Shown here: positions 45,551 through 57,419 of the stretch, one piece after another
How positions within the stretch are numbered: the first letter of the stretch is position 1
Layout: every line of letters starts with the position of its first letter
NCBI GenBank assembly: GCA_930367215.1
Contig: OV884060.1
Location: 211,919,253 to 211,983,252, forward strand
Reading direction: 5' to 3'
DNA length: 64,000 nt
Origin: Pollenia angustigena
Taxonomy: Eukaryota; Arthropoda; Insecta; Diptera; Polleniidae
The notes under the pieces: generated by a model
The model's database searches: none
Told to the model about the DNA's origin: nothing
The model's input: the letters and a program-made list of their open reading frames with translations, nothing else
Program-made: the position numbers and the translations under genes

Positions 45551-46014
45551 CCTTTCTTCATAAAAATAATTTAATGAAAATTAAATTTAATGAACTTAAG
45601 CCTAATTAAAAATATTTAAAATTTGGATTAAAAACCATAAATAGTTCAATAAAATAACCACAATACTAATAAAAATTTTTAATATATTATTTTGAGGGAA
45701 AACTACAAACAAAAAAAATTATATATATATATAATTACTTTATTCGGATAAAAAAAGAAATAAAACAACAACAAATTTTTTTAATCTAAGGTTTTAAGTT
45801 GATATCGAAAAAAAGATGAAAATATTGTATCGTCCATATAATAAAATATTTTTTGCAGAAACTTTACTCAATTTTCTTTGAAACTACATTTGTGTCCATG
45901 CAATGAAACATTGTTTCCCGGCATTTAAGTATTGTGTATACCTTGTTTTTTTTTTTGTTCCTCTCAATAACAAATTCAAAAAACTGTTTGCAGAAGAAAC
46001 AAAAAACTTTCCTT

Positions 46015-46160
46015 TCGTCACCACAGGTGGAAAAGGGTATACATATATAAGTTTGTCATTCCGTTTGTAATTTCTACAATATTGATCTTAGACCCTATAA
46101 TGTATATATATTCTGGGTCCTAATGAAAAGCGAAATTAACTTAACGATGTGATGTCCCTC
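46015..46160 (-). repeat. Family A 3'-end fragment
   Basis: CACCACAGGTGGAAAAGGGTAT, read in reverse, is the A terminus. TTTGTAATTTCTACAATATTGA and the reversed GGACCCAGAATATAT follow. Inserted in the hAT element. Confidence 0.65.
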
Positions 46161-46336
46161 TGACTTGTTGAGCGTGCTTCAATATGCTCCACAGTTATTG
46201 AAGACACAGTCGCGATAAAAAGCACTGCAGAAGTTGGATTTTTAGATTTCGGTGAAAGAGATAGTAAGTTAATAAAGAGATTGTTGGAATATTTTGTTTT
46301 TTAATATGTTTTATATAAGGACCTTCAACACTAGTA

Positions 46337-46579
46337 CAAGAGGTGGTCACACGAAAGGAATTGGAGACTTATCTATTGGATGCTGATACTGGTTTGTGTT
46401 GTCTTAACAAATACCCAATATTAAAGCAAATGTTTTTAAAATATAATATGCCTTTGCCTTCGTCTGCTCCAGTAGAGCGCTTACTTGCTTTAAGCGGAAT
46501 GGTAGACGCTCCTCGAAGAAATAAATTAAGTGATAGTAATTTTGAAATGCTTGTTTTGCTTAAAGCAAACAATTTTTAA
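46337..46579 (+). pseudogene. hAT transposase C-terminal dimerisation domain (hATC), remnant
   Basis: The frame reads VQEVVTRKELETYLLDADTG, then NKYPILKQMFLKYNMPLPSS, APVERLLALSGMVDAPRRNK, LSDSNFEMLVLLKANNF and a stop. The blocks YP.L......YN.PLPSSAPVER.FS..G.V..P.RN.LSD.NFE.LV.LK.N are the hallmark of the hATC domain. It lies 200 bp from the right TIR, where the C-terminus of an intact hAT transposase would end. Upstream sequence (46200-46300) has weak coding character with stops. The N-terminal BED finger and RNase H-like catalytic region are missing, so no active enzyme is made. Confidence 0.85.
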
Positions 46580-46924
46580 TATTTGTTTTTTTTTGTCCTC
46601 TGATTGCTTTTTTTAAAATCAAACTAAGTTTTTTTGAGTGCAAAATGTTTTATCATCACTAGCACTCATGCTTAGTGAGGCTTCAAATTTTCAACTCATC
46701 AAAAAAATGATTGCAATAATTTTGCACTATCACTAAGTGTGAGTTGAAACTGCAAAATGAGTGCACTACCCCCATCTATCGTACTCATATATTACAGGGA
46801 GGGAAAATGCAATAGTATTGTACTTTTACACTACAAAAACTTATTTATTTTTTTATTTAAACGCATTTTAATCTAAATAAAATAATATTTTTTGAAAAAA
46901 TTATTCTTGAATATTGAGTTACAG

Positions 46925-47140
46925 TATAATTCGTTTATAAACCACTTCGCTTTTAGTAGAATTAGCGATATATTCCAAAATGTTAAATTTTCTGGCATCT
47001 TTAAATAAAATATCTGCAAAATATTTGTTATAAAGTCCATTTTCGCATATCCGCCACCTAAATGTGTTGTGAAAAATCTAATTTATTTGCAACTTATTAA
47101 AGATATAATCCGAAATCATTATAATTTTTAACTAATAGAA
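46925..47140. repeat. Left-end fragment of a CAGTA-type pogo element
   Basis: TACAGTATAATTCGTTTATA followed by ACTTCGCTTTTAG and AAAGTCCATTTTCGCATA resembles 12693 and 43373 elements. No right end found. Confidence 0.5.
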
Positions 47141-47273
47141 AAAAAATTATTTTTTTACGCATGAGTTTTAAAATTTCAAATGAAAACATTCAACTTTAAG
47201 TTCTCGGTTCTAACTTTCTGATGCCAGCTGTTACTGAAGAAAAATTTTAGATGCTTTTTGCAATATAAACTTA

Positions 47274-47470
47274 TGCTGTGTTCACACTTTGGTTGTTTAA
47301 CGCGTTTAAGCTAAATGTTGATTAAGTTAATCAAAGCATTTTGAGATGATTAAGATGACAGTTGATTAAGAAAAAAAAAGCACAACAAACAAATTTATAA
47401 TTTTTGAAGTATTAAAAATTTAAAAAAAATACTTTAATAAAGTTATCAGAAGGTTATTTTAAGCCGAATC
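47274..47470. repeat. Partial copy of the Harbinger-like element at 61561-62064
   Basis: Preceded by TTA. Starts TGCTGTGTTCACACTTTGG, then TTTAACGCGTTTAAGC and GATTAAGTTAATCAAAGC, matching the mirrored right end of 61561-62064. AATAAAGTTATCAGAAGGTT is shared with its small frame. Confidence 0.6.
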
Positions 47471-47760
47471 TCATGCCATTGGCTTTTGTGTTTACACATG
47501 CCACTGCGAGTTCATTTTCAAAAAGTCGTTGAAGCGCCAACTTGACAAAATTTGTTTACTTTTCATATTAAAAAAAAAAGTACCAGAAAACCAAATAGAA
47601 TTACCGAGTTAATCATATTGGCACAATTTTGGGGAAATGGATTACATTTATATATATTAGCATTATTTGAACAATATTAATGCTCTATAATTAACAAACT
47701 TGCTTTTATTAATGCTCGTTTCAAATAATTAATCATAATAATACATTATTAAGTTTAAAC

Positions 47761-48292
47761 CAGTGTTCGAAAATAAACATTAAATATCGTTTTTTAGTGT
47801 TCGGTTTGGTAGATTTGTGGAAAACACAAACGCTAATAGTGTTTGTGTAGAAAATCATTAAAAAAAATAATTTCCCTGTTAGTCATCTTTCGAACACAAA
47901 AATATTACTGTTTTTATCAAACGCAACAAAAGATGTGAACATTTAATTCCGTTCGGTTTTTTTTTGAAAATCCACAAACTTCAGTGTGTTCGGTTCGGCT
48001 CGTTAATGTTCGTCCCTTTTGGTTGGTAAAAAAACAATTTTACAAAAACAAAATACACACACGAAAAAAACATTATAGAACATTAAAATATAATGTTTGT
48101 CTACAGTATCACTACAATTGTTCCGTTTTTTAACGAAGAACCGAACATTATATAATGTTCGGTTCTTTCTCGAAAATAGTTACGAACGGTATTAAGGGTT
48201 GTGTATGTCTACACAATCACTAAAAAAATAGATATCGTTCCTGGGTGTGTGAGCCGAATGTTTAATAATGTACTGTTTATTTTCGAACACTG
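47761..48292. mobile_element. hAT-type miniature element (CAGTGTTCGAAAATAAACA ends), TSD GTTTAAAC
   Basis: Perfect 19-base inverted ends CAGTGTTCGAAAATAAACA. The octamer GTTTAAAC is at 47753-47760 and 48293-48300. The interior has GTTCGG words and a palindrome GAACCGAACATTATATAATG... near 48140-48170. 532 bp, non-coding. Confidence 0.83.
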
Positions 48293-48454
48293 GTTTAAAC
48301 TTTAATAACAATTTGACAATAATGCAGTAAATGTGCATTCAATTTTAAACAGGGTAACATTGTTTATCGTTTTGTCTTTTAATGGCATGCAAGTGCCAAA
48401 TTTCCACACGCATGCAATTATTACTACCACTATTAGTAAAAAAGTGTGAGTATA

Positions 48455-49262
48455 CCCAACAAACACGGAGCTTTGATTTCAAATTGAAAATGATTTGAAA
48501 TCAAACGTTTTCTCAAACGACAAACGTGTGATAATGATTTGAAAATCATAGCATTCTCAACAAAAAGGAGAAATTATTATCAAGTTGAAAAATGCCTTTA
48601 TTTTCAACTTGCTTTCAAACGTAATTCTCAAATGTTTTTCAAATGTGGATATTAATACAATGTGGAACATAAATAAAAATATTTTATTTTTTTAATTTAA
48701 ATTCATTATTTATTTAAATAAACTGTGAGATAAGCATTCGCCAACATAGATAAAAGATGAAATGAGGTTCTTTTCGTCCTCTAATTCTTGCAAAGACGAC
48801 ATTTGCTCCCTTTTATTTTGAGGATTGTAGCACCGCGATCGTTCAACAAACTTTCTTCACTTTCCCGTTTTATTTTCCTTCTTTTTTTTGTATTCTTAAT
48901 CATTGGAATTACTCACAAATAATTTTTAATTTTCACAAGAAATAAACAGTTCACTTTATATTAAAATTTATTTTTAATAGTAAAACACATGTAACCACAA
49001 AGTAAAAAATGTAACTTTAATCGCCATTTTTAATTCTTTTTTCGTTTTAGTGCTGCCAAGTTTATTTTTGATTTGAATTTAACATTTGAAAAACATTTGA
49101 CATCAAATTGATAAAACATTTGATATCAAATGTTTATTTTGAAATCATTATCAATTTGAATATAAATGTTAAATCAAACAAATGAAAAAAGTTGGAGAAT
49201 TGTGTTTGATGTCAAATGATAAAGTCATTTCATATCAAAATTTCGACTTCGTGTTTGTTGGG
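48455..49262. mobile_element. TA-flanked element (CCCAACAAACACG ends), intact copy
   Basis: CCCAACAAACACGGAG and mirrored CTTCGTGTTTGTTGGG, with TA at 48453-48454 and 49263-49264. Subterminal TTTGAAATCAAA and AAATCATTATCA motifs recur. Its second copy lies at 721-1888. Confidence 0.78.
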
Positions 49263-49359
49263 TATTGAGTTTTTCGAAATGGCAGTGGTATGTGTAAATG
49301 CTAAGTTATGCTTCTATTAATACAATTTGTATTTAATAATAATAATGGAATGTTGATGA

Positions 49360-49410
49360 ACTTTAGCCCAATTAAAATATCAAAAATTTTGATTAAAAAT
49401 GTTAAAAAAT
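49360..49410 (+). repeat. Solo tail fragment of the tRNA-carrying element
   Basis: GATGAACTTTAGCCCAATTA, then AAAATATCAAAAATTTTGATT, matches the forward 3' tail of copies 1-3. Confidence 0.55.
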
Positions 49411-50274
49411 TCACACTTCCATCTCTCTTATTAATTTCCTCAATCACACAAATACACAAACAAAATAACATGTGAATAATTTTACCTCTATCTTTAGTTT
49501 TAGTTACATCCAACACTTGTAACTCGATTATGCGGCGTAAATAATCGCCAATATGATTCATCAATTCTTTTGTATACATTTTAAATTTTTTGTTGTATTT
49601 TATAATTTTTTATTATTGTTTTTTGAATGAAATTGCTTTCATATATGTATTTAAAAATTTTGCACAGACACGTAGCTTTAAAATAATCAATTGTAATTTA
49701 TTTTTAATTCATTTTAGGTATATAAAAAAAAAGAACATTTTCTAATAATTCTTACAGAAAACATTATTTTAATTTCAACATTATTACAAAAACACCGATA
49801 AATTTTTAATTAAATTTTCTTTCTTAATAAATAATAAAGAAAACAATAATAACAATACTAAAAAAATGTGTACGTTAACAATAAGTGGTACTGAATGACT
49901 AAGAAGTCGCTCTTTGGAAAAATAACTTTTTTATGTAGAATGGACTACTTTTTTGAGTATTTCTTTATTTATTTTAACTGTTATCAGTAAAACGATATAT
50001 AGTTTTTTTTCGTACAGAATGGAAAAAGCTTGGTACATACTTTGTAAAAAAACCAACACACACATACATTAAGTATGTAAAAAAAACAAATATACATACA
50101 TACATAAAACAAAATATAAAGAACCTTCAATCATAATTGATAAAAAAAAAAGTAGAAATATGAGTCTTGATGAGAAAGTAACGTAAAAGTAAACAATTTA
50201 ATTGAAAATTTTGTACTCAATTAAAGTAAGAGAGTTTATTATAACAACAATAATAAAAACTATCTTTCAAAAAA
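49411..50274. other. AT-rich non-coding stretch
   Basis: ACATACATACAT microsatellite near 50095. Otherwise nothing recognised. Confidence 0.5.
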
Positions 50275-50282
50275 GTGCAGTG

Positions 50283-50603
50283 CAAGACGAATTCAACAAG
50301 GTAAACTCAACTCGTCAGCCGTTCATCAGCTGTCTCCACGGCGAATTAAAAAAAATAGGGAAAAGTCAAAATACAATTTTGTTTATGTTTTGCGCCAAAA
50401 TAACCGAACAAATTTCTTAGAAAAACTGCGAACAATTAAAGTGAATTTAATAATCTCTTTTATTACCCAAACAAAATTTTTATTTTGTTTTCAATAAATT
50501 TTTGCCTTGTCAGCATTTTTGACAGCCGCCTATTAAATTGCAAAAAAATACATGGGGCTTTTTGTAGTTGTAGAGTTGCACTTACCTTGTTAAATTCGCC
50601 TTG
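50283..50603. mobile_element. hAT-type miniature element W, TSD GTGCAGTG
   Basis: CAAGACGAATTCAACAAGGT at the left, mirrored ACCTTGTTAAATTCGCCTTG at the right. Exact octamer GTGCAGTG at 50275-50282 and 50604-50611. 321 bp. A 72-codon frame crosses its left edge and is discounted. Confidence 0.82.
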
Positions 50604-50611
50604 GTGCAGTG

Positions 50612-51179
50612 CAAGAAAAAAAGTGATTCATTCGAATATTTGATACCCTCCACACAGAGTAAGTATATTTCAGGATTGAGCTTTATATCCATAAATTAAA
50701 CGCCAATATTAATTAAAACTGACCTCACAGTTTTTTAATTCGCTAAGGTTTTATGCGTATTAAAGTCAATTTCAAAAGTACGCTTTAGATCAGGACCTGT
50801 GATAAATTTTGGACCGTTCTTCACGAAAGTGTGCAGTGTATAATTATATGGCATATTTACAAAAAGTTTTTACTTATATAATATTAGATTCATTTTTTTA
50901 CAATTGTGCACTGTTTAAAACAATTTAAAACACTTCACTCTTCGAACCAAACACAAAGACTGAAAACTTTAACTAATACAAAATTAAGGCACGCGTCAAA
51001 TAACGGGATAGTATTCTCAAAAACATTTACAAAACTATAGCGAGAATAAGTCATTTGCAATCATATTTGTTTTCATGTTGTAGGAAATCTCGTATGATAA
51101 GCTTGTTCTACAACTCATTTACATTTTTCTCTGTTTTGGTCTGTTGGGTTTTATATCATAACTATTTTTACACTTTCGA
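50612..51179. other. Non-coding stretch with weak family A similarity
   Basis: GGACCGTTCTTCACGAAAGTGT near 50810 recalls the A' tandem unit. Too short and diverged to delimit. Confidence 0.4.
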
Positions 51180-51411
51180 GCCTGTTCTGAAAATCACGTG
51201 ATTTCAAATCACGTGTTTTTGAAAACACGCGTGCGGTTTTCTGGTGTTCTGAAAGTAATACCGTTTTTGTGTTTCTCTGTGTGCTTTCGGCAATTGAAGA
51301 TCACACCAAAGCACACAAAAACAGGACACTAAAATATCACACGTGTGATTTTAGTAGGCACATGTGATTTGAAATCACGTGATTTGAGTAAAAGTGATTT
51401 GCAGAACAGGC
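51180..51411. mobile_element. TIR element with repeated AAATCACGTGATTT palindromes
   Basis: GCCTGTTCTGAAAATCACGT and the mirrored ATTTGCAGAACAGGC define 232 bp. AATCACGTGATTTCAAATCA (51193 on) is mirrored near 51366-51388. CACGTG (E-box-like) is present at each end. Target duplication unresolved. Confidence 0.7.
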
Positions 51412-51922
51412 CTGTTAATTTATTGTAGCTGATGAAGTGTTGAAGTTTTACAAATTTACAAATACAAAGTATTTCCTCCTTCCTATTTATTGTATTTAAT
51501 TTCTGTTTTTTTTTTGCCAATCCTTTCTTGGCGTTACTAGGTTCAGCAATTGATTTCACTGCTGGTTTATTTTTGGCTTTGGAAAGAAATCGCATTGAGT
51601 AGAGGCAGAAAACTATTTCAACTTGAGCCTTCGATCGACAAGCGGTATAAAAGCATGGTATTGAGCGGTGCCATCGTTTGTTACTATAGTAAGTAACTAT
51701 AGCAGATTCGATGCTGTATACAGCATCGAATCTGCTCTTCAGTGTTTTCAATGTTTCCTCATTATCCTCTTTGAATTAAAAACTATTTAAGTTTTTTTTT
51801 ACTCTTTATTTATATTATACATATCTGTGGCTATATATAATAATAGCTTAAGTCGAAATTTGTTTTGAGATTTTAAGGGTTTTGTCTAAAATAAATTGTG
51901 TGTTTTGTTGTGTAAGTTAAAA
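51412..51922. other. Non-coding stretch
   Basis: A short palindrome GCAGATTCGATGCTGTATAC...GCATCGAATCTGC lies at about 51700-51735. Otherwise nothing. Confidence 0.5.
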
Positions 51923-52518
51923 TGAGGAGGTCCATAACAAAACGCAATAATTACACCATAACATTTTTTTGGATAAACGACAAAATGTAATTTAAGTAAG
52001 TTGCACATAATTTTTTTAATAAACAATTATTGAGGTATTATTGTCTACAAAAAATAATATTAACCACAAATTAATTATTTTATCTGACAGTTTCTTTTAA
52101 AGTTATTTAGATAACAAATTTGGAATTATTGCGTTTTGGTCCGAATCCATAGTATTTATTTCATTTTGCTATGAACTGTATGAAAATATTACTCACAATC
52201 AACATAACAAAAACAAAAGATATTAACTAAACAAAAATTCCTTACGTTTTACAGTTATCTAAGAGTTACCACCAGAGCATTATTTATTTATCAAGTTAAC
52301 TTTTTTAAAATTTCTTGTAAAGATTTATTGCAAAGATGTGTAATTATTGCATTTTGCTCTGAACCAGCATATTTGATATTGATCTGCAGTGTAGTTATTG
52401 AGTTTTGGAATGCTGTATAATGAAGGTAATATAGATTTCAATGTGTAGAATGGGATTCAATCAAAAAATCAAAAAACTTGAAAAATGTAATTATTGCGTT
52501 TTGTTATGGACCTCCTCA
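51923..52518. mobile_element. TIR element with 33-bp perfect ends and internal copies of the end motif
   Basis: The first 33 bases (TGAGGAGGTCCATAACAAAA...) are an exact inverse of the last 33. The subterminal word ATTATTGCGTTTTG recurs in weaker form at about 52130, 52345 and 52396. No coding frame. Perfect ends suggest recent activity. Confidence 0.8.
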
Positions 52519-53608
52519 AATATAAATGCGTGTAGTTTTATTAATAATGACATTTTATACTTGAAATTTAGCTGTGTGATAGATCTTAAAGAAGAGAATA
52601 AGAATATGTAATAAAATTAAGAAGCACTTATGTCAACTAAAGCCATTATTATTTATTGCCACAGATATAATATGAATAATTAAATAATTCATTATAGTTT
52701 TATTGCCTCTGCGCCTTAAAGGCATAATAATTCTTTGCAACTCAACTTCGGTTGTATTGCCATCTGTAATTTAATTTTAATAAAGATAGAATTAAGTTAA
52801 AACTTTAAAAAACTATTAAAATGAAAAATGGTTTGGGTATTCGCAAAATTCGAATCAATTCCATTGCGGATATCATTAAGGGATATTTTTGAAGCAGTGG
52901 GCAAACGATTTGTGCAGTTCAATAACATTTTTTGACGTTTTGGCGTTGCCTTATGAAAAATAAGGTAAACGCCAGATGCAAAGCAAATCGTTTTTTTAAA
53001 AGGCATTCTACAATGCAATGGCTTAGAATTTTACAGTGTTATCTGTCCAAAAGCCCGCAAAAAAAGTTATCGATGCGTTTTTTATTGTAAATTATTATTA
53101 TGTTTTGGAACTTAGCCTTTCTTTTTCAATGAAAATTTAATCACTTTGGAAAAAAAAAACTTTCGAATAAAAACCCACTAAACCTTATTAGAAAACAAAT
53201 CAAAATAGTTTATATTGTATACAGGGTTTTTTATGAGTTTATTAACACTTTGCTATTATTTTCGTTAGAGTAAAATAACTTTTCCAAATTTAAATTAAAA
53301 ATCGACAAAAATGTTAATTGGAAATGCTTAAGAAAAAATCTTAAAAATAAAACTTAAGACATAAACAAATTTCCAAGATATGTATTAATAAAAAAAATTT
53401 ATAAATTGAAAATATAATTTATGAACCGAAAAATAAAGCATTGATAAGTCACGTCGATCTGAGGGCTTTAAAGAATTTATTAAAAAAAGTTAAAATAAAG
53501 CAAAAAAAAAAAAAAAAATTAAACAATACATATTTAGTTTATCAACAAAAAAAAAATTTAAAACAAAATTGCTATTCAATAAAAAAAAAAATTTATATTA
53601 CACGTTGT
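52519..53608. other. Non-coding stretch
   Basis: No motif-bearing frame. Several A runs. Confidence 0.5.
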
Positions 53609-54350
53609 ATCTTCTACAGCGTTACCGTTGTGATACTAAAGTATCAATTTGACCCTTTTTCGACGGTGTTGATACCTTTTATGACCCTTTTTTTAAATTA
53701 TACTTTTGTATCATTATCACTTATTTTGTGACACTTTTTGACCCTTTTATGGAAATAGCTCTCACATTTTGTTTTTTGTCAACACTGCGGAACAGAAGTG
53801 CTAAACAAATGTTTTCGAAATAAGCATTGCTTGATATGGAACAGACTCAAAGTATAAACTTACAATTTCATGCTTTCTTCTCCTTGATTTTTGATTGTAA
53901 AGTACAATTTCCCTAAAAGCAAACATAACTCATATAAATATTTGTTAATTTTTACGGTGGTTTCTTTTAAAAACAAAAATTTTACATTTTATTAAAAAAA
54001 TGCAATTTGGTGTTTTGCTCTCTTAGAGAGTAGCATGTTTTATTCAAAAAAATTCGCCCTTAATAATGGCAAAAGGTATTGAACTTTTTGCTTCTTTTGA
54101 ATCGACAGTGTTGAGAGTGCCCTAACAGGAATGAAAACAAGGACAAATTGCTAAATTAGCGGAAATTCCCATATATTTGGTAACAGCGGTATGTAAAAGC
54201 TTTAAAAAATCTGACACTTACAGGAAAAAATCGCTTTAATCGACAAACACTAAAATTTTTTGACATCACTAAATCGGAAAATTACATAAAAAATATTAAA
54301 AAATTAGCTATGTATAATGATAAAGAATAAACATTTTGTCAGGTGTTTAA

Positions 54351-54793
54351 CCCTTCTGCATCCCTTGGATATGTGCCCTTCCTATGATCCTTTGGGTCAA
54401 TATGGCCCAACAATAAAATGTTAACAGCATTTCATATTTAAGTGTAATAAAAACAAAAGCGATTCTATTGATTATTTGACCGAAAAAATTATTGATCGAT
54501 GATTCTGAATGAAGATGAACTCAATTCAATAGAAAACAAATTTTTAAAGTGGAATTAAACTTGCAATATCGCATGTTGGGTCATATTGACCCAAAGGATA
54601 TTAAATGTGTGTAAATCGTGTTTTTTGGAGGGGGAAGGAAAAACTAAAATTTTATTATTTTCATTTAAATTTATTATTTTTGTCCCTGTAATGGATAATT
54701 TGAAGTTTCACGTCCATATCTTATATTAAAAGGAACAAATTTTGCGTTTGAAAACCAAAATTGGGTCAAATTGACCCAAGGAGTGCAGAAGGG
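54351..54793. mobile_element. piggyBac-type miniature element (TTAA TSD), nested
   Basis: CCCTTCTGCATCCCTTGG and mirrored CCAAGGAGTGCAGAAGGG, with TTAA at 54347-54350 and 54794-54797. GGGTCAATATGGCCCAA-type palindromes occur inside both ends. TTAA duplication plus CCC...GGG ends indicate the piggyBac superfamily. Confidence 0.8.
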
Positions 54794-54893
54794 TTAAAAT
54801 AGGACAGAGCATTCCATAAAAAAATTAAGTTTTTTGAGCTCTTCCTACCTGAAATATTATTTGTTTGTTTGCTTATAAAAAAACTTGATCTTA

Positions 54894-55573
54894 ATCACCC
54901 CTATCGTGAATAATTTTTCCCTCGTAATTTTTCCCCTTTTCACATATTTGCGATCATGAACAACTCCCATGAAAAATTGTAATTCAAAGGAGAATAATAA
55001 CGTGAAAAATTGTTCACGGGAAAAAATTCCCCTTATCGTGAAAAATTTTTTCCCTCGTAATTTGTTCACATTTCCCTTAGATTTTCTCACTTTATTTTTG
55101 CTAGGGAACAGAACATGTATGTAAGTAGCTCCTCCTAAAAATCGAATATTAAGGGTTAATAAGTTAATTAGACATAAACCGATATATTGCTCAACAAAAT
55201 GCAAAACAACAGGTCGATTGCCTGCGGATTTGTGAAGCTTTCAATTGACTTGGTGGCAGAATTTTGGAAAATATTTTACTACATTAAATTTAAAAAGTGC
55301 AAAAAACTAACATTGTAATCAAACTATCCCTCCAATACTAAATATTTTGCTTTATTATTTTAACTTTTCTTTAAAATATATACTTGTATATTTTTGAACA
55401 AAAATTTCATGGATTTTTAATATTTTTTAATCTTTCTTCTTTTTTTTACATTCACTGGAACTGATAACGTGAACAATTTTTCACACGAGATTCACGATTG
55501 CTTTTTTCCCTTCGAGGGGAATGAAAATTTCATGGGAACAAAAATTCCACTTGTTATTTACGATAGGGGTGAT
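54894..55573. mobile_element. TA-flanked element (ATCACCCCTATCGT ends), nested
   Basis: ATCACCCCTATCGTGAATAA mirrors TTATTTACGATAGGGGTGAT. TA on both sides (54892-54893, 55574-55575). TTTTTCCCTCGTAATTT and TCGTGAA words recur within the left end. 680 bp, non-coding. Confidence 0.75.
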
Positions 55574-55913
55574 TATGTTCATTAAAATGGGAAATACTGC
55601 TAATAAATAACTTGACCCTTTTTTTTATTGAAATACCCTTTTTTTGACCCCTTTTTCTGGAAAATACCCTTTTTGTGACCCTTTTCGAAAATTTCCAACG
55701 GTAACCCTGATCTTCTACAACGTACTAAAAAAATTTTGTTGAAAAAAAATAAAAGCCTAATACGTATGTAAATTATAATAACAACAAAGACAATTTTGTA
55801 ATATCGGGTGTTTTTTTTAGCTACATGAGAACTTTCGATGTGTATAACAATGGTTTGAATGCTAAAAATGTCAAACACTGTGTTTACATTTTTGTTAAGT
55901 AAGGCAAGTCATT

Positions 55914-56045
55914 ATGAATCGTTTAGCGCTAGAAAAATGCTTCCAAATTGTAGAAATATACTTAAAAAAAAAAATTGTTTACGAAGTTCAACGACATCTG
56001 ATTCCAACAAGACGGCGCACAATGGTTAAAGAGCGGCATTAATTC
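55914..56045 (+). pseudogene. Tc1/mariner-like transposase remnant (N-terminus plus FQQDGA motif)
   Basis: MNRLALEKCFQIVEIYLKKK starts 110 bp inside the left terminal repeat. It resembles the N-terminal helix of insect IS630/Tc1/mariner transposases (M.R.SLEQ..QIIK.Y). After a deletion and a frameshift, FQQDGAQW (56002-56025) matches the catalytic FQQDGA.CH block. The rest of the catalytic domain is lost. Confidence 0.6.
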
Positions 56046-57419
56046 ATTTTTTTCATGTCGCCGATTTGGATAATTTTTTGGTATTTTGTTGTCAGATATG
56101 GGCATATCCGTCAAAAGGTCCACCGTTTTAAAGTTATTAAAAAGCTGATTTTTTACGATTTTGTTGTAGAGAAATATTTAAATTTTACTAATTTTATAAA
56201 TTTATCCATAAATTTGTTCACTTAGATGAACAATCAGACTGCAAAGTTATGCAAATTCTTATTTGTGAGAATGTTTTATTGTATGATTTCTTTAATATTA
56301 TCTTCCTGAAAAGAGGTGATATTTGATAAAAATTATTCCAAAAAAACTTTCTTACATGGTCTGTAATCTAAGGAAGACTTCAAAGAAAAATATGTTATGC
56401 GGATTAACGATAAATTTTTATTTTGTTTTAATCATTATTCAGTTAAATTATTACGGTAAAAAATTTCACGTTCGAAATGTCACGTATCGACCCAGATTTT
56501 GGCTTAAAAAAAAATACACAAGATTTTGGAATCAAACCAAAGACATTTTAATGTTACATTGCTACGTAAAATTCTGAAAGTAGTTTGACTAAAAAATTGT
56601 GCCAGGTTTCGCTGAATTACGCCTTTTGATACATGGCCACAAAAACTACTTCTATTTTTTTCACGTTCGAACCGCTACTTCTTTTGCCATTATCTTTGGC
56701 CTAGAATCGCGCCCTCCATAAACTTTAGCATAGATAATAGTGCTTTCTTAGTGCTTTAATTTAAGGGTTGAAAGAACGTAAAAATATTTGTTGTTAAAAA
56801 TGTTATTGCATTTTTGATGCGTACGACTGTCACGTTCAACACTTTGGATTTACCCATATATGAATATTATGATTCCATAATATAAGCCTGATATATTTAT
56901 TATTTGTTTGGACAGACACGCTCAAAGTTCATATATGTTCGCTTGTTTAAAATGGCATGCAAATTTACTGTATATTCAATCTTTTGGTAGAATCACAGTA
57001 AACTTATCAGTTGACTTTGTTGTATATCGTAAATAACAATTGTCATAGATGAGATTTGCATTAAAAACAGTTGGAAAAAGTGCCATATAAAAAATTTCGT
57101 AGAACAAAATATAAACAGCATCAAAATTTCAATGTTCATCAACTTCAGTGGACTGCATCTTTTTAGCGCTGTGGAGAGCTGTTTAACAAAAAATGTCAAA
57201 TTACAGCTTGAAGTCTCAGCTAAAAGTTAAAAAAAAAAAAAAAACAGTAAAAACTATAAAATGATAAAGTAACAAAACATGAATTTTCGTTCATGATTGT
57301 TGTTGTTGCCATAATTCTTTACTTAATGTAATATACATACTAGTCAATAGTGTTAATTGTTATGTATTTCATTGTTGCAAAAAGCATAAGCTTCAATTGA
57401 ATTTGAATTTATTTGTATC

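Larger units (their letters stand above)
44570..45667. mobile_element. tRNA-carrying element, copy 3 (tandem plus inverted tail)
   Basis: Two reverse-oriented units are in tandem with a 569-bp period. I saw only one difference in the compared 380 bases (A to T near 44625/45194). Then an A32 run follows (45517-45548), then the 3' tail in forward orientation, ending CCACAATACTAAT. The 13-base repeat AATAAAAATTTTT lies at 44557-44569 and 45668-45680, overlapping the tail by up to one or two bases. The left end is truncated within the tail, as in copy 2. Confidence 0.8.
44240..46780 (+). mobile_element. hAT transposon with transposase remnant and nested insertions
   Basis: Ends CATAGTTGGGGGTAGTGCAC and mirrored GATAGATGGGGGTAGTGCAC. 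The octamer GTACTCAT is repeated exactly at 44232-44239 and 46781-46788. Subterminal AGTGCAAA/TTTGCACT words recur at both ends. 2,541 bp include the tRNA element (44570-45667) and a family A fragment (46015-46160). A C-terminal hAT domain is still open at 46337-46579. Confidence 0.88.
53617..55709. mobile_element. hAT-type element (CAGSGTTACCGTTG ends), TSD ATCTTCTA
   Basis: CAGCGTTACCGTTG at the left mirrors CAACGGTAACCCTG at the right. The octamer ATCTTCTA is repeated exactly at 53609-53616 and 55710-55717. GACCCTTTTT words repeat inside both ends. 2,093 bp including two nested elements. No transposase domain recognised. Confidence 0.82.
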
